The position numbers and the translations under genes were made by a program. A stretch of 64,000 nucleotides of DNA from Lactobacillus selangorensis (GTDB lineage: Bacteria; Bacillota; Bacilli; Lactobacillales; Lactobacillaceae), in the NCBI RefSeq assembly GCF_001437205.1, contig NZ_JQAZ01000004.1, forward strand, positions 62,001 through 126,000. The letters are read 5' to 3'. The notes under the pieces are model-generated. The model worked only from the letters and a program-made list of their open reading frames with translations. It did not search any database and was not told the origin of the DNA. Of the stretch, positions 16,169 to 23,577 are shown one piece after another. The first letter of the stretch is position 1. Each line of letters opens with the position of its first letter.

Positions 16169-18778
16169 TTACTCCTTCGCCTTTTTCCCTAATTGAATCG
16201 AATGCTTAAAATGGCTCGTCATCGTCTTTGGTTCCGTCGTGGTGACCTTGCGATTATCGACCAGCAGCAACTGAATCATCATAATAATAATCGAATGATG
16301 TTTGCGATACGCAATATATCTGGAAACCCACTTCGATACGTATTTGTTTTTATACGACCGCAATCCTTGGAAACCGTAGAAACGGGCCCCATACTGATAA
16401 ATCAAATGGGCAATCTTTTCCGGCAGAAAACTGAACTGCGAGGTGCCGACATTCGATAACGGCGCCATTCCCATGTTGAAATACTGGTAGCCTTCATCAC
16501 GGCTTTCGTAAAATAAATTGATAAAGATCTCATCCATGATTCCGGACGGTGCTTTAGACGAATGGCGCATCAAGTCGATACTGGTGACCGTATGATCTCC
16601 CGTCGGCATCATGTTCGCAAAGGCAACGATGTTGTTGTCCTGATTCCGAATGACCGCAATTGGCGCTCGTTCCAGATAATAACGATCAAAGAAGCCCAGC
16701 GAGAAGCCTTTTTCGGCCCGGCCATGCAGCCATTCCGTCGACACATCCTGAAGCTGCTTGAAATCAGCATCGGAATACGGCGGCTGGAGCATGCTGAACG
16801 TATAACCTTCCCGTTTGAATTTATTCATCAAGGAACGTTCACCCTTGTGTTTATTGCCGCTAATATTGAAATCAGGCAGATGAACATAGCCCTCTTCGCC
16901 GAATTTCATAAAGTCGAAGCCGTATTCATGGAGCTGCATCGTCAGCGCTTCTGAAATTTCATAAAAGACCGGTGTACAATCGAGTTTATCGGCATCCGTC
17001 ACAAATTGCAAGATGGCCGGCATAATTTGCGTTTGGTCACCAACGGGTTCGCCCATGACAATCAGCTTATCGGCTGTTTTGCGATACATAATGAAGACAC
17101 GGTCTTGGCCATCCACCTGGTAGAAATAAATTTCCTTGTCCCGCAGATAGGCCAAATGGCTGACCTCATTGCCGCCGTACTGCTTAATGACCGCATGGAT
17201 TCGGTCCGGATCGAATGGCGTAGCCAACGTCTGCTGGCCGGCGTGCAAGTACAGGAAAATCAGCCACAAGAGCACGGCCGCAATCAGCATTCCGACGAGC
17301 CCGCTCAACCACACTTTCTCATTGGGGAAGAGAAAGGCAGTTGGAATAGCATGACGGTGATGAATATGCGGCGAATTATAAAAGCCGGCCACAGCGTAGA
17401 AAATGAAAGCTAACGCATAAACGGTGCCGTCAATCAGCCGATTGCCCCATGAAGATTCCAGCTTAACACGATACAGTTCGCTCTTGCTGAAAAAGGTTAG
17501 AATTAAAATGAAAATCAGCAAAACGAGCATCTTGACGGAAAAGGCCTGAAAAATCGTATATACGATGGCAACCATCAGCATGATCATTGTCGGCCAGTAT
17601 GCCCGCCGGACTTTATTGGCGATTCCCCGTGCAAAACCAATCAGCATAAAGGCCACGATAATATTAGTCATCCGATTCAGGAAAAAGAACGTATACGGAT
17701 ATAACTGCTGAAACAAACTGCTGTGATTCGTCAGTGAAGGTACTGTGGCGACGAGCAGCAGCATCACCGTCGTGAAATACAGGAAGAAGACCAAGATGCC
17801 GTGTGCCGCCCGTTGCAGCAATTGTTTCGGCAAGCCTTGCAAGTAGGCATTGAAATGATGACCGGCGTCCTGTGCAAAGAAAACAACGCCCAGCAGAAAT
17901 GGAAAAATATAATAGAATAGCCGGTAGAATAGCAGCCAGGCAACGGCGACACTGCTATCGATTCCTAATGCGCCCAACCCGAAAATCATGAAAACATCGA
18001 ATGTGCCTAAACCACCAGGTACCATCGAAACGACGCCCACCACGTTGGCAATCATAAACAATGGAAAGACAGCCGCATAATCAACGTGAATCTTCAGCAC
18101 CCAACCGATCAGCAAAAAGAAAGCTGCACAAGCTCCCCATTCAAGCGCAGAACCTAAAGCTAAACGTAATTCACGTTTGAGGGGCAAATCTTGAAACAAT
18201 TTGGATTCCTTCCAATGGGTCAGCAGCATCAGTCCGGGAAAATAAACGGCACCGCCGACCATCCAAATCCAGTAATTGGCAAAAACATGGCCAATCCCGA
18301 AAATGAAGACTTCAGCGAGCGCAACCCAGCACCAGACGGATAGTCCGGCTAATAGAAAGAGGGCAATCTTAGACACCGCCAGTAAAACTTGTTTCTGGCT
18401 GGCATGTTTGCCGTAAAAATTAGCCCGCAAGCTGGCCCCCAAAAAGCCGCCGAACCCAGCCAGATTCGTAAACGTATTGACAATCCAGCCTGATTTGGCA
18501 ATATAGCGTTTGGAATAGTTTGCCGGCAGCAATTCCGTAATCACAAAATCATAATTTAACATCGGCAGCACCGCAACAAAACCCAGCACGAATAGGAGCA
18601 GCAAACTCCAAGGGCTCTGCGTCGAGAGTTGTGCCTTCAGCTGCTGCACATTAAATTGCTGGGCGATGCGCCCTACTTCATAAATGACAAAGGCAAGCAC
18701 CGAAAGAATGAAGATTGCTTTCAATGCCGTCAAATGTTTCTCAATGAGGTTCGAAACCTTCTTTAGCCACGCTTTCAT
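16169..18778 (-). CDS. mprF: Bifunctional lysylphosphatidylglycerol flippase/synthetase MprF
   Basis: Membrane protein that aminoacylates phosphatidylglycerol using Lys-tRNA and flips the product outward, reducing the negative charge of the membrane and sensitivity to cationic peptides. 869 residues from the ATG at 18778 (SD GGAAGGG, strong promoter just upstream); the 64-residue longer frame runs into a noncoding repeat array and is rejected. The N-terminal part has about 13-14 hydrophobic helices. The C-terminal DUF2156 synthase domain (about 540-860) has MPTGDHTVTSIDLMRH and the ending GLRSYKNKYVSKW. The amino acid could also be alanine. Confidence 0.93.
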   Translation of the reverse strand: MKAWLKKVSNLIEKHLTALKAIFILSVLAFVIYEVGRIAQQFNVQQLKAQLSTQSPWSLLLLFVLGFVAVLPMLNYDFVITELLPANYSKRYIAKSGWIVNTFTNLAGFGGFLGASLRANFYGKHASQKQVLLAVSKIALFLLAGLSVWCWVALAEVFIFGIGHVFANYWIWMVGGAVYFPGLMLLTHWKESKLFQDLPLKRELRLALGSALEWGACAAFFLLIGWVLKIHVDYAAVFPLFMIANVVGVVSMVPGGLGTFDVFMIFGLGALGIDSSVAVAWLLFYRLFYYIFPFLLGVVFFAQDAGHHFNAYLQGLPKQLLQRAAHGILVFFLYFTTVMLLLVATVPSLTNHSSLFQQLYPYTFFFLNRMTNIIVAFMLIGFARGIANKVRRAYWPTMIMLMVAIVYTIFQAFSVKMLVLLIFILILTFFSKSELYRVKLESSWGNRLIDGTVYALAFIFYAVAGFYNSPHIHHRHAIPTAFLFPNEKVWLSGLVGMLIAAVLLWLIFLYLHAGQQTLATPFDPDRIHAVIKQYGGNEVSHLAYLRDKEIYFYQVDGQDRVFIMYRKTADKLIVMGEPVGDQTQIMPAILQFVTDADKLDCTPVFYEISEALTMQLHEYGFDFMKFGEEGYVHLPDFNISGNKHKGERSLMNKFKREGYTFSMLQPPYSDADFKQLQDVSTEWLHGRAEKGFSLGFFDRYYLERAPIAVIRNQDNNIVAFANMMPTGDHTVTSIDLMRHSSKAPSGIMDEIFINLFYESRDEGYQYFNMGMAPLSNVGTSQFSFLPEKIAHLIYQYGARFYGFQGLRSYKNKYVSKWVSRYIAYRKHHSIIIMMIQLLLVDNRKVTTTEPKTMTSHFKHSIQLGKKAKE

Positions 18779-18812
18779 CGCAAAAATTCCCTTCCGAAAT
18801 GTTCTTATGATT

Positions 18813-18841
18813 ATTATAGGCCATGCGCACCATCGTTCCAA
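18813..18841 (-). promoter_or_regulatory. Promoter of mprF
   Basis: TTGGAA (18836-18841), 17 bases, TATAAT (18813-18818) on the minus strand, 35 bases before the start codon. The structured repeat array begins 17 bases upstream of the -35 box. Confidence 0.8.
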
Positions 18842-18858
18842 AAGAAACCCATTATGGA

Positions 18859-19285
18859 AATCAGAGTGCGACAAGTGATGAACTGGCGTTTGAAATTTAG
18901 ACGAACTTTGACGCAGAATGTCTAAGCCCTTGAGACATTCAAGGAGAAGTTCACTAAATGAAAACGACAATCACTTGAAGCACGTTTAGAATCAGAGTGC
19001 GACAAGGTGCGGGTTGCCAATGAGCATGAACTTGACTTTGACGCAACGAGTGCTTGTTGCTCGTCAGGAAAAGTCAGTTCAGCGGAATGGGCAGCACCTT
19101 GAAACACGTTTAAAATCAGAGTGCGACAAGTGATGAACTGGCGTTTGAAATTTAGACGAACTTTGACGCAGAATGTCTAAGCCCTTGAGACATTCAAGGA
19201 GAAGTTCACTAAATGAAAACGACAATCACTTGGAGCACGTTTAAAATCAGAGTGCGACAAGTCACTTGAAGTTCACTAAATCCGC
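18859..19285. repeat. Tandem array of structured palindromic repeats (A-B-A' plus truncated copy)
   Basis: Units start with AATCAGAGTGCGACA at 18859, 18990, 19114 and 19245. Units 1 and 3 (131 bp) differ at only a few bases. Unit 2 (124 bp) keeps the ends but has a different interior. The fourth is cut to about 40 bp. Each full unit folds into one long imperfect hairpin. The outer stem is AAGTGAT/ATCACTT in units 1 and 3 but AAGGTGC/GCACCTT in unit 2, and the next stem (GAACTT/AAGTTC versus ACTTGACTTT/AAAGTCAGT) also changes on both sides. This is compensatory change. No coding potential. It lies between the original rplL terminator and the mprF promoter. Confidence 0.85.
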
Positions 19286-19302
19286 TTGGAAAAATTTAAC
19301 AC

Positions 19303-19332
19303 AAAAAAAAGACGCTTCCCTTCGGAAACGTC
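19303..19332 (-). terminator. Original rplJ-rplL terminator, separated from its operon by the prophage
   Basis: GACGTTTCC / GGAAGCGTC stem with T8 on the minus strand, 16 bases beyond the left att core, which still carries the last rplL codons. Before integration it would have stood 18 bases past the rplL stop. Confidence 0.75.
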
Positions 19333-19348
19333 CTTTCATAAAAGGCTG

Positions 19349-19363
19349 AATTACTTCAATGTA
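19349..19363. repeat. Left prophage attachment core (att repeat)
   Basis: AATTACTTCAATGTA, identical to 57948-57962. On the minus strand it reads the last rplL codons (T-L-K-stop), a duplicated gene end. Confidence 0.88.
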
Positions 19364-19401
19364 GTTGTGACACTTGTTGCGGTTGCAGGTCTGAACCGCC
19401 C

Positions 19402-19420
19402 TTGTACCGTATCTGTACCG
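19402..19420. promoter_or_regulatory. Probable integrase arm-type binding site, left
   Basis: TTGTACCGTATCTGTACCG matches 18 of 19 bases of 57818-57836 next to the integrase gene. Paired copies near both ends of an integrated phage fit arm-type sites of tyrosine recombinases. Inference from position. Confidence 0.6.
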
Positions 19421-19503
19421 TCATCGCGTCAAAAAACGGCTTTTTGGCCAAAAAAGGTGCATTCGGATCCGTTTGCGTAATCACTAATGAAGGGGTGAAA
19501 AAT

Positions 19504-19689
19504 ATGTATGATTCATTTACAACCGAGTTTAATGGAAGAAGGTGCTTTGTCGAACTCGGCGAAGGCACGCTCATGGTCACGGACTGCGAGAGCGGCGAGT
19601 ATCTCATGACCATGTTTGACAACCAAGTCGAGGCGGCAGCAGAGTTCTACGACAGGATGTTTGGAGGTGCGGAATGGACGCACTTTTAA
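19504..19689 (+). CDS. Small acidic protein of unknown function
   Basis: 61 residues from the ATG at 19504 (SD AAGGGG, 7-base spacing; a longer frame runs into the attachment arm). Acidic, with no transmembrane segment or known motif. It lies between the attachment site and the accessory cassette, before a bidirectional terminator. Confidence 0.55.
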   Translation: MYDSFTTEFNGRRCFVELGEGTLMVTDCESGEYLMTMFDNQVEAAAEFYDRMFGGAEWTHF

Positions 19690-19701
19690 TAGAAGGAAAA
19701 T

Positions 19702-19733
19702 AAAAAAGGGTGATCCGCGAGGGTCACTCTTTT
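19702..19733. terminator. Bidirectional terminator at the prophage left end
   Basis: AGGGTGA / TCACTCT stem flanked by A6 and T4. It separates the 61-residue ORF (+) from the 120-residue ORF (-). Confidence 0.75.
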
Positions 19734-20086
19734 AGTAAGCTCTTATCTACTTTAGCAACCCTTGAGACGTGTACTTTTTTAGGAATATGAAAATGCGATT
19801 CTGTATACTCTGCTTTAAGCGGCTTTCCTAAATTAGAAAACATTTCAATTATTACTTCTCCAGATATTTTGCCCTTCTTATGATCGTATGAAGTGTGATA
19901 AAACCAGTCCTTACAGATCTCCACTCTTTTCAAATTTGAGTCGATTCTACTTTTCACAAACCATTTAGGCAACCAAAATGACTTCCTGCTATGCGGAACA
20001 CCAACCAATAGTGCTTTTTCAGTTTCATATTTTATAAATGAAATTGGGAAACATATAGTTTCCCAACGATCTTCGTTTTCTCTCAT
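19724..20086 (-). CDS. Phage accessory protein of unknown function, divergent to the helicase/IbrAB cassette
   Basis: 120 residues, soluble, basic, aromatic-rich, with a FWLPKWFVKSR segment. No helix-turn-helix or enzyme motif is recognised. It is transcribed leftward from a perfect TTGACA-17-TATAAT promoter that overlaps the rightward promoter of the cassette, so the two units are probably expressed in competition. It could be a modulator, antidote or independent moron; none of these is shown. Confidence 0.6.
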   Translation of the reverse strand: MRENEDRWETICFPISFIKYETEKALLVGVPHSRKSFWLPKWFVKSRIDSNLKRVEICKDWFYHTSYDHKKGKISGEVIIEMFSNLGKPLKAEYTESHFHIPKKVHVSRVAKVDKSLLKE

Positions 20087-20100
20087 TTAGTATGCTTCCC

Positions 20101-20129
20101 TTGCTTTTATATAGCCTCTAGGCTATAAT
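20101..20129 (+). promoter_or_regulatory. Rightward promoter of the accessory cassette, with operator palindrome
   Basis: TTGCTT (20101-20106), 17 bases, TATAAT (20124-20129). The palindrome ATAGCCTCTAGGCTAT (20111-20126, 7-bp arms) covers the spacer and enters the -10, a natural repressor site. Confidence 0.75.
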
Positions 20130-20132
20130 AAC

Positions 20133-20161
20133 ATTATAGACGAGACACGTGCAGATGTCAA
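20133..20161 (-). promoter_or_regulatory. Leftward consensus promoter overlapping the cassette promoter
   Basis: TTGACA (20156-20161), 17 bases, TATAAT (20133-20138) on the minus strand, a perfect sigma-A consensus. Its start point falls inside the rightward promoter, so RNA polymerase cannot occupy both at once. Confidence 0.8.
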
Positions 20162-20176
20162 GAAAGGAACTTTAAA

Positions 20177-21376
20177 ATGAAAGATGAATCCTATACGGAA
20201 GGGCAAATATCGGCCGTCAAGAAACTTGAAAGGTTGAAAGTTGGCGCACTTTTCATGCGCCCTGGGACCGGAAAAACAAGAACATCCCTGTGGCTTGTGA
20301 ATCATACTGATACAGACTTTTGCCTTTTTCTTGTCCCATATCAAACCAAAGAAAACATAAAAAAGGAGATCAAGCATTGGGGACTAAAAACTCCATTTAG
20401 AATAGAAGGAATTGAGACACTGTCAAATTCGGACAGAGTTTATTTAGAACTCCGAGAGCTTCTTCAAAAAAGTAAAAAGCCATTTATTGTACTTGATGAA
20501 TCGCTAAAAATTAAAAATCCATATGCTAAAAGAACACGGCGCGCTCTTGAACTTGGTAAGCTGTCTGAATATCGACTTGTCTTGAACGGTACTCCACTCT
20601 CTAAAAATATTCTTGATCTGTGGCTACAAATGGAATTTTTGAGTCATAAAATCTTGAAAATGGACTATAGACAATTTAAAGATACCTTCTGCAAATATAC
20701 CCAGTTCAGACGTGAATTGGCCTATGGCTACTACAGTAATTGGGCCGAGATCATTGACGGGTACATGAATCTCGACTACTTGTATTCACTGATTGAACCA
20801 TACGTATATGACTCTGATCTTCAGCTTAATCATGATAAGTCATATCAAACGATAAACTATCAAGTTGTCGAGAACTGGAATAAATATTCGGCGCTACGAG
20901 CTACTTTTTTAAACCGAATGAAATATGGAGATACGGAATCTTTTCTAAAGTTGACACAGGCAATGCAGCACTCCTACTGTGATGAGCCGAACAAAATAAG
21001 GGAACTTTTCGGAATCGTAAACGATAAAACCATCGTATTTACGAAATTTATTCGTTCGAAGGAAGCCGTAGAGCAGGCTTTTCCGCATACGAAAGTACTC
21101 ACATACGGCAAAGGCAGTCTTGGCCTAAACTTGCAGAACTATAACCGTATAGTCTTCTTCGATAAGACCTTTGACTATGCTCAACGTGATCAGGCAGAGC
21201 ATCGCATTTACCGCATGGGTCAAAAGGACGATGTCACCTATTATGATCTTACGGGTGATGTGAACTTGGAAAAAACAATGGATAGTAACATTGAGAGAAA
21301 GCAATCTCTCCTGTCCATGTTCAAGGAGATTATCCAAACAGATGACGGAAATTATAAGTGGGGGCAATTAGTATAA
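20177..21376 (+). CDS. SNF2-type DEAD/DEAH-like helicase
   Basis: Superfamily 2 helicase/translocase of 399 residues, close to the minimal two-RecA core. Walker A FMRPGTGKTRTS (about 26-37), DEx-box variant LDESLKIKN (about 101), LNGTPLS (motif III region), then GLNLQNYNRIVFFD and the motif VI segment QRDQAEHRIYRMGQ (about 336-349), which is typical of the SNF2 group. No nuclease domain is fused. It is first of four tightly spaced + strand genes (its stop overlaps the next start, TAATG) under a dedicated promoter, so it probably works with the IbrA/IbrB-like proteins. SD AAGGA. Confidence 0.88.
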   Translation: MKDESYTEGQISAVKKLERLKVGALFMRPGTGKTRTSLWLVNHTDTDFCLFLVPYQTKENIKKEIKHWGLKTPFRIEGIETLSNSDRVYLELRELLQKSKKPFIVLDESLKIKNPYAKRTRRALELGKLSEYRLVLNGTPLSKNILDLWLQMEFLSHKILKMDYRQFKDTFCKYTQFRRELAYGYYSNWAEIIDGYMNLDYLYSLIEPYVYDSDLQLNHDKSYQTINYQVVENWNKYSALRATFLNRMKYGDTESFLKLTQAMQHSYCDEPNKIRELFGIVNDKTIVFTKFIRSKEAVEQAFPHTKVLTYGKGSLGLNLQNYNRIVFFDKTFDYAQRDQAEHRIYRMGQKDDVTYYDLTGDVNLEKTMDSNIERKQSLLSMFKEIIQTDDGNYKWGQLV

Positions 21377-22674
21377 TGACCAAGAAATATTTAGATATAG
21401 ACGTTGACCAAGCAGCGGAAAATCGTTTGAAATATGTGTTCGATCACTTCGGCAACGTTTTAGTCGCCTTCTCGGGTGGTAAAGATAGCGGCCTGCTGCT
21501 AAACAAGGCCTATGACTATGCTAAAAAACATGGATTTCTTGATAAATTTGGTTTTTATTTTCTCGATTATGAGGTTCAATATCAGGCCACCATTGAGTAT
21601 GCTCAAAAGGAGTTTAACGAAAAAAATGACGTAAAGCGTTTCTGGCTATGTCTGCCCAATAGCGTCCCTACAGCTACGTCAATGAGTCAAGGTCTTTGGA
21701 TTCCATGGGAAAAGTCGAAGCGAAGTATCTGGGTTAGACAAATGCCGACTGCCGAATATGTCATCAACGAGAATAATGTTCCTTGGAACTATGAGGCCGG
21801 TACTCGCGATTATAAGGTCCAAACTGATTTCACAAAATGGTTTGCCCGTAAACACGGTGAAACCGCCGTTTTAATTGGAATTCGTGCTGACGAAAGCCTT
21901 GACCGTTACAGAGCAATCAAATCAAAGAACAAAGTGAATTCCTATCACGATAAAAATTACATCACAATGATTTCAAATCAGGTCTATAATGCATATCCTA
22001 TTTATGACTGGCAAGTAAATGATATTTGGGTCGCCAATGCTAAATACGCATATTCGTACAACCATATTTATGACCTTTACTACAAAGCCGGAATTCCAAT
22101 CAACAAAATGCGGGTTGCCTCTCCCTTCCTATCAGAGGGACTTGATTCTCTAAAGTATTATCAGGTCATCGAGCCTGATACATGGGCAAAAATGTTGGGG
22201 CGTGTAAACGGCGTCAACTTCGCTGGAATCTATGGCGGTACAACCGCAATGGGGTGGAAGTCCTTGCAACTTCCAAAGGGAATGTCGTGGGAATCATACC
22301 TTAAATTTCTACTAAATTCTTTGCCAAAGACCACACGTGAAAATTATGAAAACATTTTTAAAACATCATTGGAATTTTGGCAAAGAAAAGGTGGCGTTTT
22401 AGATGATGAAACCATTAACGAACTTAAGGATGCTGGTATTGCAATAGAAGTCGGCGAAAAAACAAATTATCATACGTTGAAAAAGCCGGTCCGCTTTGAA
22501 ACCTACCCTGATGATACGCCGGTTAAAAACTTTAAGGCCGTTCCGAGCTATAAACGCATGTGCATTACTATCATGAAAAACGATCACACAGCTAAGTACA
22601 TGGGATTTGCACAGACAAAGGCGCAAGTAGAAAAACGAAAAAAAGCAATTGCAAAGTACAAAAACCTTATTTAG
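21376..22674 (+). CDS. IbrA-like PAPS reductase/ATP pyrophosphatase family protein (DUF3440)
   Basis: PP-loop ATP pyrophosphatase of the PAPS-reductase family. The motif VLVAFSGGKDSGLLL sits at residues 28-42, followed by LIGIRADESLDRYRA and a long DUF3440-like C-terminus. 432 residues from ATG 21376, which overlaps the helicase stop. E. coli IbrA and the DNA-phosphorothioation protein DndC are in the same superfamily; the chemistry here is not established. The pairing with the following ParB-domain gene matches the IbrA-IbrB arrangement. Unusual as phage cargo linked to a helicase. Confidence 0.85.
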   Translation: MTKKYLDIDVDQAAENRLKYVFDHFGNVLVAFSGGKDSGLLLNKAYDYAKKHGFLDKFGFYFLDYEVQYQATIEYAQKEFNEKNDVKRFWLCLPNSVPTATSMSQGLWIPWEKSKRSIWVRQMPTAEYVINENNVPWNYEAGTRDYKVQTDFTKWFARKHGETAVLIGIRADESLDRYRAIKSKNKVNSYHDKNYITMISNQVYNAYPIYDWQVNDIWVANAKYAYSYNHIYDLYYKAGIPINKMRVASPFLSEGLDSLKYYQVIEPDTWAKMLGRVNGVNFAGIYGGTTAMGWKSLQLPKGMSWESYLKFLLNSLPKTTRENYENIFKTSLEFWQRKGGVLDDETINELKDAGIAIEVGEKTNYHTLKKPVRFETYPDDTPVKNFKAVPSYKRMCITIMKNDHTAKYMGFAQTKAQVEKRKKAIAKYKNLI

Positions 22675-22683
22675 GAGGAAGTC

Positions 22684-23193
22684 ATGAAAAAATATACATC
22701 TCCGGCTTATAACGTTCGTCCTGTCCCAATTGAAAAAATCCAAGCCAATGCATACAACCCAAATCATGTTGCACCGCCCGAAATGAAGCTTCTATATGAG
22801 TCGATTAAAGATGATGGTTATACAATGCCTATCGTATGCTACTATTTGAAGGATGATGATAAGTATGAAATTGTCGATGGCTATCATCGCTATACCACAA
22901 TGCTTAATCACAAGGACATTTATGATCGCGAAGGCGGGGTTTTACCCGTTACAGTTATTGACAAACCTATCGAAGATCGTATTGCATCAACAATTCGCCA
23001 TAACAGGGCGCGCGGAACGCATGATATTGACTTGATGGTAAATATTGTCAAAGAGCTTAAAGATTCCGGCATGAGCGATGCGTGGATCATGAAAAATATT
23101 GGCATGGACGCTGATGAACTGCTAAGATTAAAACAAGTCAGTGGACTGGCTTCACTATTTGAAGATGGGGAGTTTAGCAACGCATGGCAATGA
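22684..23193 (+). CDS. IbrB-like ParB/sulfiredoxin-fold protein
   Basis: 169 residues with a ParB N-terminal fold: VPIEKIQANAYNPNHV, then a GYHRYTTM box (about 62-69, equivalent to the ParB GxxR motif that binds nucleotide), then helices with a helix-turn-helix look (SDAWIMKNIGMDADELLRLK). It lies 9 bases after the IbrA-like gene with SD AGGAGG. ParB-fold proteins use this pocket for CTP, or for ATP in sulfiredoxin-like members. Together with IbrA it probably forms one functional unit. Confidence 0.83.
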   Translation: MKKYTSPAYNVRPVPIEKIQANAYNPNHVAPPEMKLLYESIKDDGYTMPIVCYYLKDDDKYEIVDGYHRYTTMLNHKDIYDREGGVLPVTVIDKPIEDRIASTIRHNRARGTHDIDLMVNIVKELKDSGMSDAWIMKNIGMDADELLRLKQVSGLASLFEDGEFSNAWQ

Positions 23194-23360
23194 CAGAAGC
23201 TCAAAAACGTGCTCAGAAAAAATATAAGGAAAAGACAAAGGGTAAACAGCGATATTGGAATCTAAAAAGTTCGGCTAAAGGCTTTATAAAAATTGCTACC
23301 AAAGATGATCTAAATGACATTTTAAAAATGGTCAAGGAAAAGCTAAGATCATTCGAATAA
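23184..23360 (+). CDS. Small basic protein at the end of the IbrAB cassette
   Basis: 58 residues, starting ATG GCA ATG and overlapping the IbrB-like stop (ATGA at 23190 is an alternative start). Strongly basic N-terminus (about 7-22, many Lys/Arg/Gln), then a short helix. It resembles the small Arc/ribbon-helix-helix-type proteins common in phages, but no motif proves this. Translationally coupled to ibrB-like and followed by the cassette terminator. Confidence 0.6.
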   Translation: MAMTEAQKRAQKKYKEKTKGKQRYWNLKSSAKGFIKIATKDDLNDILKMVKEKLRSFE

Positions 23361-23371
23361 TATCAGCACGC

Positions 23372-23408
23372 AAAAGAAGAGCAGCCGCATTGGTAACTCT
23401 TCTTTTTT
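23372..23408 (+). terminator. Terminator of the SNF2/IbrAB cassette
   Basis: AAGAAGAG / CTCTTCTT stem with a T6 tail on the + strand, 12 bases after the last cassette gene. Confidence 0.82.
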
Positions 23409-23415
23409 AGCGCAC

Positions 23416-23440
23416 AAAAAAAGCCCGCCCAAAGGCGAGC
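23416..23440 (-). terminator. Terminator of the mini-CRISPR (and of the late operon)
   Basis: GCTCGCC / GGCGGGC stem with a 4-base loop and T7 on the minus strand. Its first arm is built from the 3' end of the second CRISPR repeat, which explains why that repeat is degenerate there. Confidence 0.9.
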
Positions 23441-23524
23441 CGCCCCGCTAACGCGGGGAATACCCTGATTTACAGGATTTGACCCTAATTATCAAAGGAT
23501 CACCCCCGCTTACGCGGGGAATAT
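23436..23524 (-). CRISPR. Mini-CRISPR: two type I-E-like repeats and one 33-nt spacer
   Basis: Repeat 1 (23497-23524) and repeat 2 (23436-23463) are 28 bp and agree at 22 positions, with most differences in the leader-distal third of repeat 2. Both hold the inverted repeat CCCCGC ... GCGGGG. The spacer (23464-23496) is 33 bp, so the period is 61 bp, exactly that of type I-E arrays. In minus-strand orientation each repeat begins with TTCCCCGCG and repeat 1 ends in GGGGGTGATCC, as in lactobacillus I-E repeats. A promoter and a terminator bracket it. No cas gene is in the window, so any activity must use host Cas proteins or block them. Confidence 0.9.
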
Positions 23525-23535
23525 TTAATAATGTA

Positions 23536-23564
23536 ATTATAATCCGTTCAGAAGCAAATGTGAA
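23536..23564 (-). promoter_or_regulatory. Promoter dedicated to the mini-CRISPR
   Basis: TTCACA (23559-23564), 17 bases, TATAAT (23536-23541) on the minus strand. The start point would be near 23529, about 5 bases before the first repeat. The array can therefore be expressed without the late operon, for example in the lysogen. Confidence 0.78.
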
Positions 23565-23577
23565 GTGAATCTTTTGA

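Noticed and set aside
18779-18970. N-terminal 64-residue extension of mprF
   Set aside because: It overlaps the promoter TTGGAA-17-TATAAT and the noncoding repeat array; the ATG at 18778 has a good SD and matches family length.
18859-19285. Reading the mprF-upstream repeat array as a CRISPR
   Set aside because: Units are about 130 bp with long palindromic cores, not short repeats with regular unique spacers.
19364-23415. cas genes accompanying the mini-CRISPR
   Set aside because: None of the proteins in the prophage resembles Cas1-Cas3 or Cascade subunits; the SNF2 helicase lacks an HD domain and is not Cas3.
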